Shown here piece by piece: positions 55,951 to 64,000 of a DNA stretch of 64,000 bases (positions within the stretch are counted from its first letter, which is position 1; each line of letters starts with the position of its first letter). The translations under genes were made by a program, and so were the position numbers. Location of the stretch: the NCBI GenBank assembly GCA_029298735.1, contig JANSLP010000048.1, forward strand, positions 1 through 64,000. The letters run 5' to 3'. The DNA comes from Ophiostoma sp. CBS 140.51. Its lineage: Eukaryota; Ascomycota; Sordariomycetes; Ophiostomatales; Ophiostomataceae. The notes beneath the pieces were generated by a model. The model saw only the letters and a program-made list of their open reading frames with translations, made no database searches and was not told where the DNA came from.

Positions 55951-56839
55951 TCATGACCAAGATGCATCCTCACGGCTGACAATCGTCTCGTCAATCGCCG
56001 TCACCAGACCGGCCACAATCTCGGCGCCATTCACCAGGTCGTTCTCGTCTGCCCGTGCCGCCGCCGCCTCGGCATCCGCTGCAATGCCGGCGGCCACATG
56101 CCGCTTGATCAGCCGCTTCCGTGCCACAGTAAAGTCCACATCGACAAACCAGCGCTCGTCCATGTGCTGGGCGTCGGACGCCGTGCGCCAGGGCTCCTTG
56201 TCGAGGCAGACATAGTTGCCCTCGAAAATGACGATACGCTGGCGAGGGCCAATGGAAATGGAGCCGGCCACAGGATCCTTGACGGCGTGGTCAAAGGATG
56301 GAGCCAGAACGGCTACAGACGTTGTCTCGACGGGTGCCCGCAAACTGTTCACGAGAGCCAAGAAGGCGGCACCGTCAAATGTGAACTCGGCGCCGCGACG
56401 GGCATGGGCACGCTCTGGATCGGGCATAGCAGACAGCTGTGCGCGGGTCAGGTGGAAACCGTCCATGGGCACGGCCATGGCGACTGGATCATTGACAGAG
56501 TCTGTAGACCCAGCCTGTTGGACATGCTTCTGGTTGATGCCCGCAGCGACAGCGCGGGCCAGTGATGTCTTGCCTGCAGAAGGTGTTAAGAAGGATGAGC
56601 ACGTTGATCGAAGGGGCAACGAGGACGGCTTACCTGAACCTGGGATGCCACCAATGGCAATCACTGAAAGACACAAAAGGGAAAGAGTTGGTTAGCAGTT
56701 GCCTCATGTTCATCGAGGTCACTTTCGACCCCACTCAACTCCGAAGAGGCAAGAGCGACTCACTCACGCGCTGGCCGGGCGGCGTCTGGTTATACCGATC
56801 CCAGACCTTGTCCACCAGCCGATTCACTTGGCTCTCCAT
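55951..56839 (-). CDS. P-loop small-molecule kinase of the uridine kinase/phosphoribulokinase family (YFH7-like)
   Basis: Three exons: 56839-56764, 56663-56634 (30 nt) and 56573-55951, giving 242 aa. Introns are 100 nt (GTGAGT, TTTCAG) and 60 nt (GTAAGC, TGCAG). The second of two overlapping GTGAGT donors is needed to keep frame. Splicing rebuilds the Walker A motif GIPGSGKTS, which is split between exons 2 and 3. After this come the substrate-binding PMDGFHLT, a RRGAEFTFDG segment, FEGNYVCLD (Walker B-like) and the late DVDFTVARKRLIKRH lid, all typical of the uridine kinase-like superfamily. It starts MESQVNRLVDKVWDRY, like yeast Yfh7 and its fungal relatives. The substrate is unproven in that group; a nucleoside, pantothenate or similar metabolite is possible. 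Confidence 0.85.
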
Positions 56840-57607
56840 GTTGGGTGTGATGTGTGTGTATTCTTCAGTCGTTAATGGTTGTGATTGATGCGAATGTATG
56901 GCACGCGAGCAATTGGCGGTTGTTCGAAGGAGATATGACGTTGGAAGCTTGAGTTGGATAAACCGTTGTTGTAACGGCTTTTAGAGTCTAGTGCTGTACA
57001 TTTAGCGCCTGTCCAACCGCAACCCGCCAGCTTGATCAGCACCTTTCCCGCGGTTAGTTTGAGCAAACCTCACATTGACAAGGAAGGAGCAATGCAAACA
57101 AGTACACTTAATTCAAGAATATACTGAATTGGATATGTCTTTGAACAGGAAGGAACCGCTGTCATCCAAATATGGTATCTTTTGATGCAGTGGCAGGGCA
57201 TGTTACGTTTGAAGAGTCTTATGTAATAAGTTGCGATTGTAATGTATCGACAATATCTAAAGGTATTTTTGTCTTTTGTCGTTTCAAAGCTACGTAAAAT
57301 GAATAATAAATCAGGTAAAAAAAATTGCCGCTTGCATTTGCATCTTTGTTGAAAGATGATATCCTCATGTTTTTTGTTGTGTGTTGTTCAGAGGAAGCAA
57401 ATGAACCCACTAGATTCGCCATAATGCTCCGAAAATAAATTCGCAAAATTCAAATGCAAGCCCTGTCCACTATGCTTCTAGTCTTTCGTTCCCTCCTCGT
57501 CCTAGCCCATTCCGCCTTAAGAGGTCTCATGCAACGCCGTTGAAGTGTTGCTATGCGGGGCAAAGGACGTGGGGAGGGCGAGATCTCCTCGTTCTCCTTG
57601 GTAGTGT
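56840..57607. other. Intergenic
   Basis: Promoter of the P-loop kinase and 3' flank of the C1-THF synthase gene. AT-rich with no gene seen. Confidence 0.6.
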
Positions 57608-58567
57608 CTAGAACAGACCATCAATCTCGCCCGTCTCAACATCGACATCGACATTGAGGTAGCCAGGGGCCGTGGGCAGACCGGGTATGGTCTGGATGTC
57701 GGCAGCAAGGGCGTAGAGGTATCCTGCACCAGCGGCCATGCGCACATCACGGATGGGGACCGTGAAGCCTGTGGGGGCACCCTTCAGGTCAGGGTCGTGC
57801 GACAGCGAGTACTGCGTCTTGGCCACGCAAATGGGCAGGTTGCCAAAGCCCTGGCGGGTGTAGGTGTCGACCTTCTTCTGGGCCAGCTCGCTGAACTCAA
57901 CCTCGGCGGCGCCGTACATGTCGCGCGCAATCTTCTCGATGCGCTCCTGCACGCTACCCTCGAGGCTGTACAACAGACGGAAGTCCTTGGGCTTCTCGCT
58001 GGCCGCCACAACAGCGTTGGCCAGGTCGACGGCGCCCTTGCCACCCTCGGCCCAGTGGTTGGCCAGGATGGCGTCCTCGGCACCGGCAGCAATGGCCTCC
58101 TCGCGGACCACGGCAATCTCGGCGTCGGTGTCGGTCGAGAACTTGTTGATGGCGACCACGACGGGCACACCGTAGGTCTTGGCGTTGGAAATGTGCTTGC
58201 GCAGGTTGACGCAGCCCGCGCGCAGGATCTCGACGTTCTCCTCGCGGTAGACCTTGTTCAGCGCCGCGCCAGGAGCGATCGGCGGGCCGCCACCGTGCAC
58301 CTTGAGGGCACGGACGGTTGCGACGACCACGACAACGTCGGGTACAAGACCCGAAGTACGGCACTTGATGTTGAAGAACCGCTCACCACCCATGGTAAAG
58401 TCGAAGCCAGCCTCAGTAATGACGAAACCAGCCTTAGCCTTGGGGTCCTCGTCGGGCTCCGTACCCGCCAGCTTGAGGGCCAGCTTGTCAGCCAGAATCG
58501 AGCTGTTGCCAATGCTGATGTTAGCAAAGGGACCGGCGTGCACAAAGACGGGGGTACCCTCGAGCGA

Positions 58568-58604
<37 letters not shown>

Positions 58605-60695
58605 GCCGTCAGGGCACCACCGGCACCAATATCGTCACACGTCACGGGGTCGCCGCCGCGCGACGTGGCAACGACCATGCGGCCGAGACGCTCGCGCATA
58701 TCCGACAGGCTCGTGCTCAGGGCCAGGATGGCCATGCACTCACTGGCGACAGAAATGTCGAAACCGGTCTCGCGGGTCTGGCCCTTCTCGGTGGGTGCAG
58801 TGCCGACCGTGATACCGCGCAGGTGGCGGTCGTTAACGTCCAGGACACGCTTCCAGGTGATGGTCTCGGGGTCAATGTCGAGACGGGCGAACTTGGTAAT
58901 CTCCTCGGGGGTCAGAGAGTCGGGGTCGGTTTTGTCAATGCCGAGCTTCTTCAGGCGGCGGAACATGACCGGCTGGAAAGCCCGCTTGCCGTTCTTGGCC
59001 GGCACCAGGCGCTTGTACAGGGGGCCGTCCTTCTGGGTGTTCTCGTGGAAGATGCGGGTCTCAATAGCAGCGGCCAGCAGGTTGTTGGCGGCCGAGATGG
59101 CGTGGATGTCGCCCGTCAGGTGCATGTTGAACTCGTCCATGGGGATGACCTGGCTGTAGCCACCACCAGCGGCACCACCCTTGATACCAAACGTCGGGCC
59201 CTGGCTGGGCTGGCGGACGTTGGCAAAGGTCAGGCGGCCAAGGTGGGCGCCCAGGGCCTGGGCAAGACCCATCGTGGTAGTCGACTTACCCTCACCGAGG
59301 GGGGTGGGGGTGATACCGGTAACGACAACGTAGCGACCGTTCTGGCGGTGCTCGAGGCGCTTCAGGACATCGAGGTCGACCTTGGCCTTGTAGGCACCGT
59401 ACGGCTCGAGCTCGGCGGGGGTGATACCAATCTCAGCAGCGACACGGGTGATCTGCTTGGGGCGCTGCGCGCGGGACACAGCAATGTCCGACGGCACAGG
59501 CTCCTGCAGCTTTAGGGGCAGCGGGACGATGTGACGGTCCTTGAGGCTCTTAAAGTAGTTTGTGGCGGCCTCGACGACGTTCTGCATGAGCATGGCGACG
59601 GTCATGGGGCCGACACCTCCTGGCACGGGGGTCAGGTAGGATGCGACCTGAGCGGCCTGCTCGTGGTTCACGTCACCAACAAGGCGCTGTCCTGACTTCT
59701 TGGTCGCATCGGGAATGTAGTTGGTGCCGACGTCAATGACGACTGCACCGGGCTTCAGCCAGCCGCCCAGGATGAACTCGGGCTGACCAATAGCGGCGAC
59801 GACGACGTCGGCATTCTGGATGTGGTCGACAAGGTTGGCGGTCTGCGAGTGGCACGTCGTCACGGTGGCGTCGGCGTGGCGGAGGAGGGAGGTGACGGGG
59901 TTGCCGACAATGTCGCTGCGGCCGACAACGACGGCGTTCTTTCCCCGCAGGTCGATGCCGGTCTCATTGAGGAGGGCCATGATGCCCTTTGGCGTGCAGG
60001 GAATGAAGAGCGGGCGGCCGCCACGCTTGGCGAGCTCGCCAATGTTGTTGGTGCCGAAGCCATCGACATCCTTCTCGGCAGCGACAGCCGAGGTGACGTT
60101 GTACTCGGACAGGTGCTTGGGGATGGGAAGCTGGACAAGGATGCCGTGGACGCTGGGGTTGTGGTTGAGGCGCTCAATCTCCTCGAGCAGCTCGGGCTCG
60201 GAGATGGACTCGGGCAGGTGGATGAGCTCACACTGTATGCCAGCCTGGAGAGGAGGGGTTTAGCAAAACCGAAGCTGTTTCGTGTTACATGTGATTATGG
60301 TAAAGTGCGGCACAACTCACCTCTTCGGCGGCCTTGAGCTTCATGCGAACATAGGTAGCTAAAGTTGGGTAAAGATGCCGCGGTCAGATACGTCAAATCA
60401 ACAATGGCTAGCCAGTCTCACCGCCTGGCGATATCGATTCCACATTCAACAAAATTCAAGGGTGGTGTTCCTTACTGGAGTCAGACCGGTCGGCGACTGT
60501 AGAAGCAATCGAGTCAGTAAAAACGAGCTGCAGGGTTTCGTGAGTCATTCAATTGGCATAAAAGCACATACCCTGGATGATCTTGAGGCATGGCTGGAAG
60601 CGCGGGTTGGCCTTCTGCTGTTCTGCAATATCGGCGTGCAGCTGCTCCCGGATCTTCTTGGCGAGCGCCGTGCCGTCAATCTTTGCGGCGACCAT
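57608..60695 (-). CDS. ADE3/MIS1-like: C1-tetrahydrofolate synthase, trifunctional
   Basis: Four exons: 60695-60572, 60496-60476 (21 nt), 60358-60321 (38 nt) and 60244-57608, with introns of 75, 117 and 76 nt. The protein has 939 aa, the normal length. Residues ~1-300 are the methylene-THF dehydrogenase/methenyl-THF cyclohydrolase domain: TYVRMKLKAAEE with the catalytic Lys, VQLPIPKHL, KDVDGFGTNNIG, VVVGRSDIVGNP for NADP, and PGGVGPMTVAMLMQN. Residues ~320-939 are formate-THF ligase with the ATP loop TPTPLGEGKSTTTMGL. Together the domains interconvert formyl-, methenyl- and methylene-THF for purine and thymidylate synthesis. The ATG at 60695 yields a cytosolic form. The frame continues upstream with a presequence-like segment (see findings), so a mitochondrial form may exist. 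It is divergent to the eIF3i gene. Confidence 0.96.
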
Positions 60696-62420
60696 GGCGG
60701 AGCTGGAGAATGGTCTGCTTCTTTGAGGGATTGGTGAAGAGGGTGCCGAAAAAGAAAAAGAAGCTGAAAAATAGTTTGCAGAGAAAAGAGCAACTGGGCG
60801 CGCGCTGGCTAAGAAGGTTTTCCGGCTAGCAAAAGAGATCGTCTGGAGTCGTTGGAGAGCAACTCGGAGCGGCGCCGCTGACCCGAAGGAGGAAGATGAG
60901 GGGCTCGTTTTGCTGGATTTGCTGGTGGTTCTGGGGGTAAGGGAATTGGTTTTGGTGCCAAGGAAGAGGCTGTTACTGGTGCTGGTGCATGAGCTCCTGC
61001 TAGTCTTCGTGCGGTGCAAGGAGCCAACAAATGTCGTGGAACATTCAAACAGACTTTGCTCGTCCTCAAGATGTTGGTGCAGTTTTTTTGTTTGGCGGCT
61101 TAAATCGGGTCTGGCGATGGGCGCTACCGACCGGACATGTGCTCTTGGGGCAGGTGGTGGTGCTGGTGCCTGACGCTTACATGCATAGCCATAACCACTG
61201 CAAGATGGCACTCTGCGCGGGTGCAGGGGCGGTGGCATGGCTTTGCCTGGTCTGGGGGCCACGGGGATTTCTCGTCGTGATAATGATAAGGGGCTGATTT
61301 TTGGAGCGAGGAGGGAAAAGCGCCGACAACAGGGAAAAAGTTGGATGCAGCACCAAAACGGGAAAGAGACTGCGAGGGAAGGTGCAAGGGCGAATCGCCT
61401 CGTGAGACTGGGCCTGCCGGGCACCACTTCTTTTGCCCCTCTGGAGAAAGAGCCGTGAAACTCTGCAGTCACGGAAGGAGTGTTCTAATGAAAAGTCATG
61501 AAATACATGACTAGGCTTGCCTAATTCGGACCTTGTCTCTCTGTCTCCTTCCCTATTCTCAGAGAGATTGTGCAGATTGTGAGAGATCTGTGACTCAGAT
61601 GCGGAAACTGCCAGTCGCGTGTGTTGCAACGGTTGCGGAAGGAATGATGGAGACAATGCGCCAGAGACAATCGGCTAGGCAGAGCCTTCCTGTTCGGTGA
61701 GTAGGAGTTGATATGAAAGTAAGCGAGCTGACACTGCCGAATGAAAGCAATTGGGTCGTGAGAGAGTTTAAACAAGATACAAATCCATTAAGGTGAAGGT
61801 CAACGTGGTTGAGAATGTGAGAACGCGTTGAGCTCGTGCCACGGAAAATGGGGACGACCGCTACAAATACGACTTACAAGGGCCTCTACTCTTGGCTCAC
61901 AACTCAACAACAAGCTCAACGTAGGACAGGACTGCGCAAAAAGCGCTTTCAACAAACTCGTCTCGACACACGGCTCGTGAGGCAAGCGACCAGTTTGGCC
62001 GTCATTTGCGTCCGTAAACGGAGAGAGAAGCATATGGGGGTTTCTCGGCATGCGCCAGGACACAACTCTGGACAATAAACACCCCACGAACCGGCCAGAT
62101 GCCGACAATAAAAAGAGACGGGATGTGTCAAGGAATTATTCAACGCAGATTAGCGTCACTTCGACTCTGGATTTCACGATGCAACACGAGCCAATAAAGG
62201 ATGGCCAAAGAACGGCGAGGATGAGATCTAGATGCGGCGGAACGGTGGTTGTATGCGGCCATTTTTAGGCCTGGCCTTTCGCGATGTGCCGCGCGCTGGT
62301 TCAGTCGCGTGGGGATGGGTCGTTTTTGGTGGTGGTGGGTATTTTGCCAGTGAGGGGTATGCATCTAACAGAAAAAGGCGGCGGTCAATGGTGGTCAGCA
62401 AAAGGCCGAGAAGGAGTCGT

Positions 62421-62451
62421 TGACTCTTTGGTTGAGTCACGTGGTGAGTCA
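62421..62451. promoter_or_regulatory. Paired GCN4/CPC-1-type sites with overlapping E-box
   Basis: TGAGTCA occurs at 62433-62439 and again at 62445-62451. CACGTG at 62438-62443 overlaps the first. A near match TGACTCT lies at 62421-62427. The block is 310 bp before the eIF3i ATG. TGA(C/G)TCA is the recognition sequence of the Gcn4/CPC-1 bZIP activator of amino acid and one-carbon genes. Confidence 0.6.
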
Positions 62452-62474
62452 AATGCCACTTGACCCCTGTCGCA

Positions 62475-62509
62475 AGTACCTTTTGCATTCAGAAACTGCA
62501 AAAGGTACT
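62475..62509. repeat. Perfect 13-bp inverted repeat upstream of eIF3i
   Basis: AGTACCTTTTGCA (62475-62487) and its exact inverse TGCAAAAGGTACT (62497-62509) flank a 9-nt loop. The element is 250 bp before the eIF3i start and 24 bp from the bZIP sites. It may be a double binding site or, if transcribed, a leader hairpin. Confidence 0.75.
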
Positions 62510-62759
62510 AAATGCTGCCTGGAAGACTTTGCCCCGCCCTTTCCCTCAGAAGAATCGGCGCACAAAGACCCCACAGTTAATACTCTTCTGGTTCGCATTT
62601 GGTGAGAAAAAAAAAAGAAGACATTGTTATCAAATCCGGAAGCAGAAACGAGACTACCATCTGCACAACCTCTCGACGACCCCGACGACACCACAACCAC
62701 GAGTCGACGCTTTTCTTCACGACACACCTCACATTCCACACCTTTGAGAACCACCCAAT

Positions 62760-64000
62760 ATGCGTCCGGTTTTACTATCTGGGCACGAGCGTGCCCTCAC
62801 GCAAGTGAGGTGAGTTTGAGCAAGCGAAAACGAGAAAACCGAGAATGGGAGAGAAGGCAGCCACGAGGGCCGGAAAAAACGACGAAAAGCGACACGGCGA
62901 TGTTTTACGGAGAACACACGATATGGAGGCATCAAAATGATATCGAGAAAGGGCCTCTAGGGGGGCTGGACGCGGATGCGGTGGACTTGGTGGGGTGGTT
63001 TGGAGGTTGATGGAAAGGCGATGACGAAAATCGTTTGATGACCCAAGAACATCCACAACTAACACATCTTCCCTCCCTAGATACAACTATGACGGCGACT
63101 TGATATTCTCCGTGTCCAAGGATCAGCACATCTGCGCCTGGTACGCACACAACGGCGAGCGTCTCGGCACATACCAGGGCCACCAGGGCGCCATCTGGAC
63201 GATTGATGTCGACCCGACAACGACGATTCTGGCCTCCGGCTCGGCCGACAACACGATCCGCCTGTGGGACGCCATGTCCGGCAAGCTTCTCAAGACGTGG
63301 GAGTTCCCGACGGCCGTCAAGCGCGTCGAGTTCAACGAGGACGCCACGCAGCTGCTGGGCGTGACGGAGAAGCGCATGGGCCACCTGGGCACCATTGTGG
63401 TGCTGGACATCAAGGTCGACGTGGAGGCCGAGCAGTCGGACGAGCGCGCCATGACGATTGTCTGTGATGAGAGCAAGGCCACCGTCGCCGGCTGGAGTTA
63501 CCTCAGCAAGTACATTATTGCCGGCCACGAGGACGGTTCCGTCTCCCAATACGACGGCAAGACGGGCGAGCTCATCTACAACGTGCCCATCCACGACCTG
63601 AACCAGCCCATCACCGATCTGCAGTGGTCGCCCGACCGGACATACTTTATTACGGCCTCCAAGGACAAGACGGCCAAGCTGGTGTCGGCACGCGACCTGA
63701 CTGTGCTCAAGACATACGTCGCCGACACGCCGCTCAACAGCGCCTGCATAACTCGTAAGAAGGACTTTGTCATTCTGGGTGGTGGTCAGGCAGCCATGGA
63801 GGTCACGCAGACGGCGGCCCGCCAGGGCAAGTTCGAGGCCCGCTTCTACCACAAGATTTTCGAGGACGAGATTGGCCGTGTCCGTGGCCACTTCGGTCCT
63901 TTGGTGAGTCCTCCCTCAACTTTCCAATATAATTTGACGAACACGATACTAACAACACTAGAACACCGTTGCTGTCGACCCTACTGGCAAGGGTTACGCG
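62760..64000 (+). CDS. TIF34/eIF3i: Translation initiation factor eIF3 subunit i (WD40), 3' end outside the window
   Basis: Exons are 62760-62809, 63081-63903 and 63962 to the edge, with introns of 271 and 58 nt. The second of two close GTGAG donors is the one that keeps frame. It joins MRPVLLSGHERALTQV to RYNYDGDLIFSVSKDQ, the signature start of eIF3i. WD repeats follow: HICAWYAHNGERLGTYQGH, then ILASGSADNTIRLWD, then IIAGHEDGSVSQYD, then YFITASKDKTAKLV. The late FVILGGGQAAMEVTQT and FYHKIFEDEIGRVRGHFGP blocks are also characteristic. The protein forms a beta-propeller in the eIF3 complex and supports start-codon scanning. About 310 residues are visible. The end, with the last repeat, lies beyond 64000. 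Confidence 0.95.

Larger units (their letters stand above)
60696..62759. promoter_or_regulatory. Divergent intergenic region between C1-THF synthase and eIF3i
   Basis: About 2.1 kb that must serve both genes. From 60696 to 61238 the minus strand stays open in frame with C1-THF synthase. The remaining part holds three TGA(C/G)TCA sites (61591-61597, 62433-62439, 62445-62451), an E-box and an inverted repeat. No separate gene is supported. Confidence 0.65.

Noticed and set aside
57797..59515. 572-codon plus-strand frame opposite C1-THF synthase
   Set aside because: Antisense shadow caused by codon bias in the ligase domain.
1..64000. Search for CRISPR arrays, bacterial-type operons and a secondary-metabolite cluster
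   Set aside because: None seen. Tandem repeats here have no spacers, genes have eukaryotic structure, and no PKS, NRPS or terpene synthase backbone is present.

Overview
The window is nuclear DNA from a filamentous ascomycete, most likely a Sordariomycete. The reasons are short GT-AG introns of 50-120 nt with CTAAC/CTGAC-like branch points, pyrimidine-rich 5' flanks, GC-rich codon choice, and families typical of that class: DUF1996 secreted proteins, a fungal rhodopsin-fold membrane protein, and a fungal-type delta-12 desaturase. Genus-level placement is not possible from the sequence alone. Gene density is low, with several intergenic stretches of 2-5 kb. Most of these look like long untranslated, promoter and low-complexity DNA.

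Layout. The left edge holds the 5'-truncated start of a non-LTR retrotransposon on the minus strand (1-758). Then follow a family-31 type glycosyltransferase (1791-3515), an atypical TBC-domain protein (8436-10736), a secreted DUF1996 protein (12254-13282), an oleate delta-12 desaturase (18322-19791), a second DUF1996 protein in inverted orientation (21449-22477), a small secreted protein (22907-23489), an aldo/keto reductase (25535-26600) and a secreted M20 metallopeptidase (27470-28756). The block 29156-32592 carries three poorly characterised minus-strand genes. One is an orphan C-terminal module of a fungal 2OG-Fe(II) oxygenase-associated family. Next come a large protein kinase (33187-36594, minus), an intron-containing tRNA-Pro(CGG) (38615-38720, minus) and a rhodopsin-like membrane protein (40361-41873). 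A DapA-family aldolase (46447-47595), an RRM-like coiled-coil protein (49658-52042) and a chromodomain protein (52446-54332, minus) follow. The right end holds a small P-loop kinase (55951-56839, minus), the trifunctional C1-tetrahydrofolate synthase (57608-60695, minus) and, divergently, eIF3 subunit i (62760 to the window edge).

The genes are mostly independent housekeeping and secretory functions. I found no biosynthetic cluster, CRISPR array or complete mobile element. The most coherent regulatory unit is the divergent C1-THF synthase/eIF3i interval. It carries three perfect TGA(C/G)TCA (GCN4/CPC-1-type) sites, an E-box overlapping one of them, and a perfect 13-bp inverted repeat.

The points most worth a second look are: a TBC domain that has lost both catalytic fingers and sits behind a four-codon uORF whose stop overlaps the main start; an apparent mitochondrial presequence in frame ahead of C1-THF synthase; the TAATG coupling of the two retrotransposon ORFs; the orphan oxygenase-associated module; a rhodopsin-like gene whose 3' end depends on one 57-nt intron call; and a 78-nt stop-free intron in the RRM-like gene. 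Nothing here amounts to a clearly new biological system.
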